Source of the DNA: Paralichthys olivaceus
Taxonomy: Eukaryota > Chordata > Actinopteri > Pleuronectiformes > Paralichthyidae
Direction: 5' to 3'
Length of the DNA stretch: 64,000 nt
Assembly: GCF_024713975.1 (NCBI RefSeq)
Contig: NC_091112.1
Location: forward strand, 9,098,001 to 9,162,000
In this document: positions 25,646-36,884 of the stretch, piece after piece
How positions within the stretch are numbered: position 1 is the first letter of the stretch
How the letters are laid out: each line of letters starts with the position of its first letter
The notes under the pieces: generated by a model
What the model saw: only the letters and a program-made list of their open reading frames with translations
Database searches by the model: none
Told to the model about the DNA's origin: nothing
Made by a program: the position numbers and the translations under genes

Positions 25646-26060
25646 CTAAGAGGAGGAGGAAAGAGAGAGGGAGGGAAGGTTTGAAGAGGATGGAGAATGA
25701 GAGGATGGAGGGATTGTGCACAGAGGAGGGGATGGAGGGAAGTGAGAGAAAGAGGGACGGAGAAAAGAGAGGAAGTGTGCGGAGAACAGTTTTGTCTCTC
25801 TGCCACGGCTTCGGCCCCGCACCAGCTGCACCTTCTGTTCTCAGCTCCAAGTCTCTGTTTCTTCTTCTGCTCGACCAAACGCTCACTCACTCACTCGCCA
25901 AATCACCCCTCCCACCCCCGAGGATGATGCAGGGCCAGGTAGTGATGTAAGAGCCACTGCAGCCAAAACCACAAGATCAATGACGCTGTTGGTGAGGACA
26001 AGTTGTCGTTTGTCTCCATCTACTGGTCACAAGTGGTCCTTCAACAACATTGGAGCTAGT

Positions 26061-26064
<4 letters not shown>

Positions 26065-26100
<36 letters not shown>
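26065..26100. repeat. (CA)18 microsatellite 3' of stmn2
   Basis: Perfect CA on the + strand, (TG)18 in the sense of stmn2 transcription, just beyond its poly(A) signals. Confidence 0.95.
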
Positions 26101-26104
<4 letters not shown>

Positions 26105-26157
26105 CCATTACTGACCTTTTTGCAGATTTAGCAGTATTGATAATGGATGGATGAATA

Positions 26158-28061
26158 TTTATTATGTATGTGGTGAAAATGAAATGGTAACAATACGTGA
26201 AAAAATCACTCTTTGAGACAGTTTCATTCACTGAACCCCAAATCTTTATTAACCACTGCTTGCTCACAAAGATATATGTGGAGAGGGGGAAACACACAAA
26301 TGGACGGAGGAGAGAGAGATAGAGAGAGGCAGGTAGGATATAGTCACTGTCTGTGGTGAATAGTTGTTACACACTGTGACCGTGTCGGTTTACACTTCAA
26401 CAGATCAAACGTTCGGCCATCTACCCGCCCTTTCTGAAGTACACACACTCACACACACACTCACACACACCTATGGGCCTACTCCGTGTGTATGTGACCG
26501 ACAGGGTTCAACCTCAGGCTTCAACACCCCCGGTTACAAACTACTCTGATACTTTAATACACTCATATACACCTTAACAGATGGAAATACTGTGTTCATG
26601 GATCATTGTTGCAGTGGTACCTTGTTATGGCTTAAATATAGTTCTCGTGCCGACCTTTCGGTGGCATTTACGGTGTCTTGGAGTGAAGTGCAATGATTCC
26701 AGTAAGTGCTGATGACGTTGAACACTACTCTAGCCTCTATATGAGATGGAGAGAGGTGTAACTCCTTTGTATTTTCTCCAGTGTAAGATTCACAGTAACA
26801 AGTCTGATCTCAGGTGATGTTTTGTTGGTTTTTTTGCACTTGAACCTCAGTTGTGTTGTATATTACAGTGATTGAAATGTGACTGGAGTTTGTGACACAT
26901 ACAAGAGGCCCGCCATCGGTCACGGATGTTGTTTGAGATTTCCAGTTTCCGGATGGACAGATTTTTGCGAGCTCCTCCCGAGCTCTGTGCTGTGATTGGA
27001 TAAACACCTGCCCATGTGGAGAGCGTGTGAGTGAGTGCTTCTACAGTATGGTTACGTGTGGAGAGATGGAGAGGCTGCAGATGGAGGGAGGGGAGGATGA
27101 GGATGGGCTCATTAAATGCTATAGTGTTACTCCTGTGGCACAGTCACCATCTACCTCACAGGAGTGGATGTGCAGCGACGGCCTGTGCCCCCCCAACAGA
27201 ACAGCAAACTGCCTCTGTTTCCCTCTGCCAACTTCCCCCACGCTAATTGGAAACACTGGCGTAAGCTGAATGGAAAATCACGCCGACCGAGCTCGGATCC
27301 AATTTTTTTTCTTCACTTCCAGATCTGAGGGGTCAAATGAGTGAGTGCGCCCACTTGAAGGGACGAGGGGAACGGAGCCAGGGTGCGGGCCTTGTGAGGA
27401 CGCAGCCAGTCGCAGCGACACATCAGCTAGCTGTCAAACTCACAACAAACATCTAAGCCTGTTACCACACGAGAGAAACCTCAAAAAAACAGAAAGATTC
27501 TCAGGCTGAAATGAACAAACTAAATAAAAACCCATGGAAATGAACAAATCATTACATCTATATATATGCAAGGAGAGGAAACTTATATATAAAAATGGCA
27601 CACTGCAATCAATACTTTTGCTGCTTGTCTCATACTGTATATAACAAAAAAAGAAGTATTTACAAAAACCAATACCCACTGTCACTTGTCAATTAGATTT
27701 TTTTCTTTTCTTCTCGTTTGAAACGGAGCAAAAACATTCTTTTTTTGGGAAGAGTGGGTGGGAGACATTAATTTTCCTTATTTTTAAAATCATCTTTGAT
27801 TTTTTTTGTTTTGTATTCCACCCCCAACACCGTTCGAACCTCCCACTACCTCGGGGTGGTGTCTCAGGCTGTTGTAGTTTCGTAGTAGAATGACGTAGTA
27901 TGGCAGGGCGGGGGCAGGGGGGGAGGGAGGTTGGAGAAGTGTGGGGGGGAAATGTGGGATAAGCTGGTGGAAGGGTGGGGTGGGGGTGTTCCTCAGGGGT
28001 CGGGGGTGGTGATAGAGGGGGGTTGTTTCTGAGGTGGGGACGTAGGACCTGTTGGGGCTTC
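26158..28061 (-). other. stmn2: stmn2 3' UTR (inferred extent)
   Basis: Minus-strand AATAAA signals are the complements of 26245-26250 and 26158-26163. A (TG)18 tract in the sense of the transcript follows at 26100-26065, a plausible GU-rich downstream element. The segment 27440-27780 is AT-rich and UTR-like; 27900-28040 is extremely C-rich in the transcript sense. No exon of another gene was seen. Confidence 0.5.
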
Positions 28062-31000
28062 TCATGCTGTCAACTCTTCTCTCAACTCCTTGTTCCTGCG
28101 CACCTCCTGAGCGTGCTTCTCCTGCAGGAAAACACACACATACACACACGTTGAGGACGTCATGATTTTATTTGCTTGCTCACTGCACCACTTCTCTCCT
28201 TTGACCTTTGCTGTGACGACTTTCTCCTTTTTCCTATTCCTGTCTGTCCTCCTCCCCGAGGCTATTTTCTCCTCTTCCTCCTCTCTCCCTCCCTCCGGAC
28301 ACAGAAATGCATCTTTGTCTTTGTCAAAAAAATATATCTGAGACTATATTTTTGGTGTCTCAGGGAGATGGTTCTTATAACGTCAGTATGAATTCTAAAC
28401 TCCGGCCCCTCACCTTCTCCTGCAGGCGCTCCATTATGGCGGCCAGGTAAGCCATCCGGTTCTCCTCGATCTGCTCCATCTTCAGCTGGAGCTTCTCCTC
28501 GGCCATGCGGCTGAAGTTGTTGTTCTCCTCCATGGCCTTGAGCAGCACGTCGCGCTCGTGCTCCCGTTTCTCAGCCAGGGCCTGGAGTACCTGCGCCTCC
28601 TGGGACTGCAGTAGAGGAAGAGGAGGAGGAAGAGGAGGAAGGGGAGAGACAGGCAGCAGAAATAATGGGTAAGGGACTGAATGAATTTTATAAACAGCAT
28701 TCTTTTAACTTTTAAAAAAAATCAGAGAGAGGTGGATCAACACCTTAAAACAGACTTTCTTTATTTGCCCCCTTCATCTTCTTATGGCATGTACTTTGTA
28801 AATCACACCACATCTGGTGTTAAAACAATCTGTCAAACTGTGTTATTGATTAGTTGATTGATTTGTTGGTGGGTTTCTGGATTTGTCAGCTGGTGGACTG
28901 ACTGTATTGATCTTCGAATCAATGCGTTGCAGGAATTAGCCAGGGTCGGATTAGATTTTTCATGGCATTTTGGCAGCTGCACTAGTCAATGTGACGCACA
29001 ATTGACTAAAACAAGCAGACATTAAGTGTCGAGGGAAGTCAAGTTGTAAGATTGTGTTAAGGTTGAAGTTCTGCTTTTGTTGAAGTGGTTTCATTTTGTG
29101 GCTTTACAAAAAGCTTTACTGCAGTTTTTTGTGGCTTTTGGCTTAAGAGCAAAGTGATTTGTGGCAGCTGGGTGGCAGTGATAATGATTGGAAACATCCT
29201 TACTCTCCTCCGGTCCTCAGCTGCCTCCAGCTTCTTCTGGATGTCCTCCAGGGAAATGTCCCTCTTCGGGGGGCTGGTGATGCAGTGGGTGACATCGGAC
29301 ACGGGGGAGGGCGGCTTCAGGATGACCTCAAAGGCCTGGCCTGAGGCTCGCTTGTTAATGGGTTTGATGTCCATGTCTGCTTGTGAGAACGTCAATGAGA
29401 AGCAAACGAAGAACCCCACAGTTAGTTTGTTTCACACAGAAGATGAACAGTGAAAGTTCTGTCTGATTCCCACGTACCTTCGAAGTCGCCCATGATGTTT
29501 TTGCGGGTCTCCGGATACAGACAAGAGCAGATAAGTGAGAGAACTGAGATCTCCTTCATCTTCTCTTTGTAAGCTGAGGGAGGCAATGGAAACATGACTG
29601 TGTTAGAGTTTGTTGTTCATTTGCAGTTGCATGTAAACTAGTGCTCGACATGCACAAACATGAACCATCATTAACCCACCAGCATACAAACAGAAGGAAT
29701 CATCATTAACCCACTAACACACAAAAATAATGAAACATCATTAACCCACTTCTGCCTCCACAGGGGGTCCTTGATCAAGATTTTTAGACGAATAATTATT
29801 CATCACACCCTCCGAAAAGAAAAACCCTCATCAAAGGAAGTGTGGTGGAGCCGCACTGCTGTGGGTTTTCTGGAGATTTTTTAGGGCCTTTTGTTTTCAC
29901 CACAGCAGGATTGATGTGTCCTTTCTTGGCCTAATTTCCCCCAGCAGCCAAGACGCTGTCGTCCCCACAGGATTCTCCACACATCATTAGCTATGCATTT
30001 CATTTTACTCTATTATTTATTAACGTACCCAGACCAACGCCCTATTGCCTTGCAGCCATTCTCTGATTGAGCCCTTAAAAACACACCCACCAGGGATTAG
30101 TTTATGCTTTTCAGGTAATTTAAAAAGTAAAGTCACCAGGATTGAGGTTTTGATGTTGGGATAATATTCAATGCTGTTCCTTATCTTCCTCTTCTGTGGA
30201 TTATGGAGAGAGGCTGGTAGCTGAGAGTTTAGCTTATCAGCACAACACAGCGATTTGACTGTCCACTCTGGTTTATGGTCACACTGGAGAAAAGCTGGCA
30301 TCAAATCCAACTGGCTGCATATGGCAATCTGCTTCAGAGAAGTGCTCCAAAGAGCAGGTGGAAAAAAAGCAGAAATGACAACCACCCTTGCGTAACCTTG
30401 ATTTTTTTTCATGTGCCTTTGTCACCTACTTCATAATGTGAGCTTCAAGTCCCCGCAGGGAGAACGGCAAAAATATCTGCAACACACTGCAGCTTGTGAA
30501 ATGTTCTGCTTTTGCAAATCTAGCTGCGCTGCTTCGTCAGGGTGCACTGCATCACGGTGCAGATTTTCATACCAACTTGACGGTACGGCACAATCCATCA
30601 CCCACAGCACAAGGCCTGCAGCGCTGAAATGCCATTGATTCACGATTTGCCGGCGCACAGTAGCAAAGACAAAAAAATGAGATTTACTGTAAAAGAGCAT
30701 CTCCACAGTGGGGCTCAGTGTACAGTGTGATTAATCCAAATCCTTTTTCTTTCTCCTGTTCCCTGCTCACTCTCCCCTCTACTTCTTCTTCTTCTCCTCT
30801 GAGTGTCTCACTTTCTGCCCTGCAGACAGTCAGACGCCACAGTAATGTGATCAACTCTCAGATGTAGCTCTCACTACTCTCTGATGGCCTTGTTAACCTC
30901 TATACCCTTAGGAGGATGAGGAGAGGGTGAGGGCATGACTGGGATGAAACAATACTGAGGAATAGTAGGGAAAAAAAGGAGTGAGAGGGTAATTAAGAAG

Positions 31001-34000
31001 TGGAGATGAAGGTAGAGAAACACAAAATAAAAGAAATTCTCAGATGAAAGATCTGAGGATCGAGTGGCTGGTGGAGGATGGAGAAAGAGAAAGGAAAGGC
31101 TGTGCTATTTGGGTGGGGCTGATCATCATGCTCACACCTCTCTGATATGAACAGAAATCACAGACGGGGGATGTAAGAACAAGGGACGACGGCAGCTCCC
31201 CCTGGGACCTGCAGCCGCCATCAGCAGCCCCCAGGAAAGCTGCTTCCAGCCTAATGGAGGCAGCCAGCTCAGGTGGATGGCACTTTAATTTGTAATTAGC
31301 AGACCGCACCATTTCTGCTGACAACAGGGAGAACAGAGCTTCTGGAGGGTTGTCACACGCTTATTAGGTACCGTGTACATGTCAAGACTCGAGCAGCCAT
31401 TTTCTCCCACGCACAACCTCGCTTGACAGCTCAAGACTGAAACAAGTCAGTGGTGCAGGTAATTTGGGTTAAGTGCTTATGGAGCAGATCAGCACAGATT
31501 GTTGTTCAGTGGTTGACAAGCTATGGTTTCAAGCCTTTTCTCTGCTAAGTGATTATGTAAAAGTACATATAGATTTCTAATTAAGGGCTGTAGTTATTAT
31601 ATTATGTTATCATCTTCAATTATTTATTTATTTTGTCTGTAAATTAGCAAGATTATGCAACAACCGTCAAACAGATGACCACCAAAATTTGTCAGGGAAG
31701 ATTTAATGTTGGTGCATATCGAGGAATAGTTTTTCACTTTTGTTAAGATTGTGAAATAGATTGTTTCGCCCATATTTTCATTCAGTTCTCTGAGAATAAT
31801 TCATGGCTCTCGATGAAGGAAATAAGCCATATTCAGGGGGCTGATTTGTGAGATTTGGTGCAGCTCCAAATGAAAATCTGGATCTAGTGAATTTAAATGT
31901 GGTTTCACAAGGGGACTGCTGGGCCTTGGCAGAGGTTTAGGTTTCTTCTAGTTTTTTGTGATTGATTATCTCCTGAAAATAATCTGTCCAACCTGTGGGA
32001 CACTTTGGCATCATTATAATTCAGATCTTATTTAATGTGTCTTTTAATTAAATTAATCAATTAATAATTGGGTCTATAAAATATAAAATAATTAAAAATC
32101 AAAGGATGTTACTGAATGTTTTATTTTGTCCAACTAATAGTGTAAAATAAAAAAAAGTCTATTTACAGTGATGTAAAGCAGAAAAAGGCAGCAAATCCTC
32201 ACATCTGAGGCTCTGATAAATCACTGTGCAGATCAATTTTCTGTTGAACGACAAATAATCAATAAATTGAATTGCTGTGCCACTACGTTTATTTGTTTAG
32301 TTTATACTGGAAGCTTGTTTTTTAACATATCCAAGTCAAATCATTCATTTCTTTGTTGTCTTGGAAGATAAGCCATCGCTGTGATTCTAAACTGAGCTGC
32401 AGCACTTTAACTCAGAACCTCTGAGATATTGCTTTTATATCCATAATCAAAAAAATATCAAATTCTCCTCTGTGCAAAAGTATCAAATTACAATTTTATT
32501 ACTCCAGGGACGAAATATCTGTTTCTTCTGTAACCGCTGTAGTAATAAACCCATTCTCTGTGGATCAGACTCATAAAAAATGATGAATGATCCCGGATGA
32601 CAGCTTTTGCCATTCTACAGCAGGATATATTCACTTTTAGGCATGCTGGGTCCGCAGCTTTTTTCAATATGTGAATACGAGATGAGACGAAATAATATTG
32701 GATGCCTCTTTAATGCTTCCACTCCACTCTTCTCCTGCAGGCTGGTTTCAACCAGTCAGATCTGCAGCCTGGCTGTCAGAGAGCTGCTCCTCCTGTCCAC
32801 CACAGACGCACTACCAGCAAACTGCACTTCCTCCTTCAATCCATCAGCGCAGATCATTAGTATCTACTGTACCTCCTCCGCCGCAAGCATCCCTCTTCCG
32901 CGGCACCTTCTGCATCCCCCAAGCCTCCGTTTCATCTGTTTCTGAAGTATGTCTCCCTCTCAATCTCATCCTCTCTCCCTTATTCTGTGTCTATATTTTT
33001 CACCCACACACTCTGTATCTCCTGGGAGCTCCAACTCTGCATTAGCACAAACCACCACACCTCCTTTTGGTCCGTTTCTTGATGTTGTTCTCCTCTTCCT
33101 GCCTTTGTCTTGGAAGAATTGAAACACGAAATGGTGAAACATGCCACTCTGGTGTGAAAAACGAATGACAGGCTATGAGCAAACAGTCCGTTAAGGTCAA
33201 CGCCACAAAATAAGAGCCTGTGTATCACAGCCTTTACTGCCCTTCGGGGATCTATGGCTTCACAGCAGCATGGGCTTGGCTGTGTTTCGGTGCATACAGG
33301 CCCTTTACTGCAGGGCCACCTGGCAGCAATATAATCACAAAATTATGAAGGTATTACTGGAGCAAAATTGGCCATTAAAGCAAAACGTTATGGCACCCAG
33401 ATGAGCGGGGGCTGGTTCATTCTGTGATTCACAAGTGGTGGGCTTGAGTTTTCGCCAGACAGTAGCCTCTATCCCCCCCAAGGAGCTGAGGGCTGCAACT
33501 GAATATGATCTTTCGATTATTTTATATGGTTTCTAAAATATCTAAAATATCAATACTCAAACAGTTTTCTAAAGCTCAGTGTGATGTTTTGAAAAGTCTC
33601 AAATATTACAAAAATATTTAGTTTATTATAAGATCAAGAAAAGGATCAAATTCTGCGCTGTAAGAATCACTCTTCGCTTGAAAAACTGCAGCATGACGCA
33701 GATTTGTGTCAAAAAATATTAAAATTCACCAGATGCTAAAATGACCTTATCCAGATGTTGAGTACCAGAAGCAATGATCACACCCTGATATGCTCAGAGA
33801 ATAACTTCTCTGCCAGACTGATGTCACCTATCTTAAAGAGCAACAGTCATCCGAACCAGTAACTGGTGGGTGTGGCGCATTGATCGATGGGACTGGGCGA
33901 TAAATCGGGATGAATTATGGGACTTTTGAGCTCTGCGCACACAGCCCATAATGAGGCTGGCGATAGAGATGAGGAATATAGGCGGAATTGAACGTGAGCA

Positions 34001-34971
34001 GATGCCTATTGTCGTCTTGTGTTTCTGTGCACAAAGGAATTGATCTTAGGGCACCGGCTGAATGACCACACCTAATTGGATACGACAAGACTGCATGATA
34101 CAGATCAGGAGAAGTGCTGTAGAGGCCTTAATGCACACGGGAGAGGTTCTGGGCAATGGAGGCCTCAGACATCAATTTATTACTGTCTCTCCTCTGAGCA
34201 GTGGAAAAAGCCACAAATTCACATTTCATTAGTTAATGTTTATTTAGCCCAGGCGTCCGTAAAATAAAATAAGAGTCTTAATGAACTCGATGACCTGCCG
34301 AGTGCTGACTGGCATGATGACGGTTTACTCCCTGAGTCCATTCTGCCTGTCCACAGCTCAGATCATAGAGGAGAGAGGAGGAGGAGGAGGAGGAGGAGAA
34401 GAGACAGAGAAAGAGAAAGAGGAGGAGGAGAGGGCATTGACTCTTAACAGCAAGGGTTTAGTTGCCGGTGTCCCTCAGCGCAGACACCGTGCAGGATCCT
34501 CGCCGCTGTCTGTCTGCATGCCCCTCCATCCATCAAGTGCCTAGTCAACTATAAAACAAACAGACCAGCCCCTAGACTGTCTACACACACACACTCACAC
34601 ACACACACACTGCATTTCTCAGCCTGTACACTCAACTTGAAAACAAAAAGAATTCCCTTAATGCTGAGGCTTCTTTTTCATCGAGTCTGAGATGATGCAT
34701 AAAGGAAGAAAGCAAAATATACCAAGGCTTGATATGGAAATGATCAGGCTGACACATACAAGGCCGCCCACCTGCCATAGCGTGCATTCTGATTTTATTA
34801 ATCCTTCGAATAAATCCAGAAATCTGGCCTAATAATAGAAATAATGCAGTTATTGAAAATATAGGCCACATTTACAGCCTGCAGGATTGGAGAGTGATAT
34901 TCCTGAGACGACATTGAGCTAAATTCTTCCCTCGACTGCAAAAAAAAAAATCTGGATAGGGATGCTCTCTC

Positions 34972-35056
<85 letters not shown>

Positions 35057-35741
35057 TCGTGCGTTTGGCGGTCACCCACAAAAAAACAAAAAACAAAATG
35101 TGGAGTTGAACGAGCTTTGCAGAAGAGCCTCATACTGGATGGCCCAGTTTTTGATGAGGGGATTTGTCACGGTGAGATATTTCACACCCTGAGTGGATGG
35201 AGAGCTGACTGGCTGCGTGGCTGCAGGAGCTGGCGCTGAAGGGGACCGGGGATGTTGGGTGGGGTCGCTGCATTATGCTGCGCGGCTCTGAGTCAGGCGG
35301 TGAGGGGCAGGTGCGGCAGGCATCGAACAAACGCTGCTGCGTATGTGATGGAAAACCTCCTCCTCTGTGGTGCTGATGCTGATTCACTGATTTGATCTGT
35401 TTGATTCTGGATTGATCCATATGCGTCACAGATATGACAAACTGCATCCTAAACTCGCTCTTACGCATCAGCATCTGTGCCATATTTATAGAAGCATATA
35501 AATAAACTCTCATTTTTGTAATGACGAGAATATTAAAATGCTGCTTCTGAATAAAACGTATTGTTTTAATCATTAGAAGTGACTTGCAGATGAATTCGGC
35601 CGCTCCCTCTCACCAGCCCTCAGCATCCTTTTGTGCCATGGGTGTCGCCACAGCCTCAGCATCCTCAAACCTGCGAAGCCACAACCTTAAAAATCACAAG
35701 ATATCAAGTGTTCAAAACTCACCGATTGCGGTCTTAGCCAT
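28062..35741 (-). CDS. stmn2: Stathmin-2 (SCG10), neuronal microtubule-destabilising phosphoprotein
   Basis: Five coding exons on the minus strand with GT-AG junctions: 35741-35723, 29573-29478, 29376-29204, 28605-28414 and 28121-28062; 179 aa, exactly the human STMN2 length. It begins [14 protein letters not shown]. Cys22 and Cys24, in LICSCLYPE, are the palmitoylation sites that anchor SCG10 to Golgi and growth-cone vesicles. The stathmin-like domain runs from about residue 40 ([19 protein letters not shown]) through the tubulin-binding helix ([16 protein letters not shown] onward). The phosphosites Ser50, Ser62, Ser73 and Ser97 known from SCG10 are all present. Family role: sequesters tubulin and promotes microtubule dynamics in neurites and regenerating axons. 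Intron 1 is 6.1 kb. Regulation by REST is suggested by the RE1 upstream. Whether it is the stmn2a or stmn2b copy cannot be told here. Confidence 0.97.
29660..29755. repeat. Three-copy 35-bp minisatellite in stmn2 intron 1
   Basis: CATCATTAACCCAC occurs at 29666, 29701 and 29736, exactly 35 bp apart, with related spacers rich in ACAAA. Confidence 0.85.
31740..31960 (-). repeat. Dispersed repeat copy in stmn2 intron 1
   Basis: TTGGTGCAGCTCCAAATGAA, ATCTGGATCTAGTGAATTTA and GGGGACTGCTGGGCCTTGGC are the internal part of the same family as 12330-12545, in the orientation of the 17786 copy. Confidence 0.65.
34370..34440. repeat. GGA/GA-rich purine tract
   Basis: (GGA)n followed by GA-rich sequence in stmn2 intron 1. 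Confidence 0.85.
34975..35053. repeat. (TC)39 microsatellite in stmn2 intron 1
   Basis: About 79 bp of perfect TC, which is (GA)n in the transcript, 670 bp downstream of exon 1. Confidence 0.95.
35364..35376 (-). promoter_or_regulatory. RE1 left half-site in stmn2 intron 1
   Basis: The minus strand reads TCAGCACCACAGA, close to the RE1 left half. The expected right half is absent. It lies 360 bp downstream of exon 1. It may be an auxiliary REST contact or chance. Confidence 0.3.
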
Positions 35742-36010
35742 TTCTGCAAATACGGTGGTGATGCCGGGGTGCGTCGACCGGAGGAGTGTGCGTCGGTAGC
35801 TGGATGCTGTTGTCTCGGGGTGGAGGGACTGCTGGTAAGGCACTGAGTCAGCAGAGACGGGGGCTGCTGGTGCGTCCTGGTGGTCTGGAGTGAGCTGCGT
35901 CAAGTCGCAGGGAAATAACTAGAACCCGGCAGGAAGTGTGCAGACTGAGCCTTCAGAATAAAAGCCTGGACTTTCACAGGTTCAGGGAGAATAAATCCAC
36001 TGAAGTCCAT
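35742..36010 (-). promoter_or_regulatory. stmn2: stmn2 5' UTR and core promoter region
   Basis: On the minus strand the sequence upstream of the ATG is GC-moderate and open. A TTTTATT element (complement of 35957-35963) could act as a weak TATA box, with initiator-like TCAGTCT just downstream. No upstream splice acceptor is obvious, so the first exon probably contains both the 5' UTR and the ATG. The transcription start is inferred to be around 35900-35950. Confidence 0.45.
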
Positions 36011-36045
36011 AGCAAAGAAAAGGTGCAAAAAAAAGAAAGTTGGGA

Positions 36046-36096
36046 TTGGCTCCAGATCCAAACCTTAAAATGATAAACGGTTTAGATAAGGGATGG
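36046..36096 (-). repeat. Truncated inverted copy of the 8386-type repeat
   Basis: On the minus strand this reads the first part of the repeat seen at 8386 (CCATCC... TTATCTAAAC... GGAGCCAATCCCA). The copy stops abruptly within the element, and its outer CCAT end runs straight into the GGAT array. Confidence 0.65.
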
Positions 36097-36374
36097 GTGG
36101 ATGGATGGATGGATGGATGGATGAATGACTGGAACACTGGATGGCTGGATGAATGAATGGGTGGATGGATGTCTGGATGGATGGATGGATGGATGGATGG
36201 ATGGATGAATGACTGGAACACTGGATGGCTGGATGAATGAATGGGTGGATGGATGTCTGGATGGATGGATGGATGGATGGATGAATGAATGACTGGATGG
36301 CTGGATGAATGAATGGATGAGTAGATGGATGGATGGATTGATGGATAGATTAATTACTGGATGGATGGATGAGA
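36093..36374. repeat. (GGAT)n array with 84-bp higher-order unit
   Basis: A tetranucleotide array with interspersed variants. The segment starting ATGAATGACTGGAACACTGG at 36121 recurs at 36205 (period 84), and a shortened version starts at 36285 (period 80). It abuts the truncated repeat at 36046-36096. Confidence 0.85.
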
Positions 36375-36863
36375 TAAGTTGGTAAAAGTCTTAGTTACCA
36401 GTTGACTTTTGAACTACCTGTAAGTGTTGGTTTGATTACGGCTTGGAGATAAGACATGGCAGCTCCATAATATAACTGGGTGCCAGGCCTATGAAGCAAG
36501 GCAGGAATTTGAGAGATATGGGTGTTGACTGTTACATGTAAACAGTTCATTGCAGTAGTCCCACGCATTAAGTATTCCCATAGAACACACCGGATCATTA
36601 GTTTGCATCAAGCTTGCTTTATTTTGAAATCCCTGGAAGGAAGTCACAGTATATGTGACCTGATTGGCTTGACACTGACTCAGTAATGAGCGTTTATGTG
36701 CCTCTTAGATCTTACTGGGTATCACACTCCCCTGACGCGCCTCTCCTAATCACAGCCCTGACAAATCCAATGTCCCCTTGTACTGGAGAGTTCAGGCCCT
36801 GCCTAAAGCCAACAGGGTGTTTCCCTCTTTGTTCCTCCGGTGGAGGCCAGGTGCGGAGAAAAA

Positions 36864-36884
36864 AGGTCTGTCCATGGTGCTGAA
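36864..36884 (-). promoter_or_regulatory. RE1/NRSE (REST-binding) element upstream of stmn2
   Basis: On the minus strand the site reads TTCAGCACCATGGACAG, then ACCT. It matches 17 of 21 positions of the canonical RE1 (TTCAGCACCACGGACAG then CGCC); one mismatch is the commonly tolerated C/T at position 11, the others lie at the 3' end. Both half-sites have canonical spacing. It lies about 1.1 kb upstream of the stmn2 ATG. SCG10/STMN2 is one of the genes in which the neuron-restrictive silencer element was first defined, so function is very likely. Confidence 0.85.

Larger units (their letters stand above)
25400..26157. other. Spacer between hey1 and stmn2 3' ends
   Basis: GT-rich sequence (25400-25520) gives way to a purine-rich block (25645-25790) and then a (CA)n run at 26065-26100. 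No exon was seen. ORFs here follow the composition bias. Confidence 0.5.
29574..35722 (-). other. stmn2: stmn2 intron 1
   Basis: The 6.1-kb intron holds a triplicated 35-bp minisatellite (29666-29750), a dispersed-repeat copy (31740-31960), a GGA tract (34370-34440), a long (TC)n (34975-35053) and non-repetitive blocks that look regulatory (30440-30650, 33225-33450, 33840-34220, 34640-34935). No cryptic exon could be supported. Confidence 0.6.

Noticed and set aside
29085-29453. + strand open frame overlapping stmn2 exon 3
   Set aside because: Antisense shadow of the real exon at 29204-29376.
32607-33045. Overlapping + strand open frames of 112 and 115 codons
   Set aside because: Inside stmn2 intron 1, Ser/Pro/Cys-rich, no splice-consistent structure and no family resemblance.
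35861-35882. Second RE1-like stretch in the stmn2 5' UTR
   Set aside because: Needs indels to align with the RE1 consensus; the 36864 site is clearly better.
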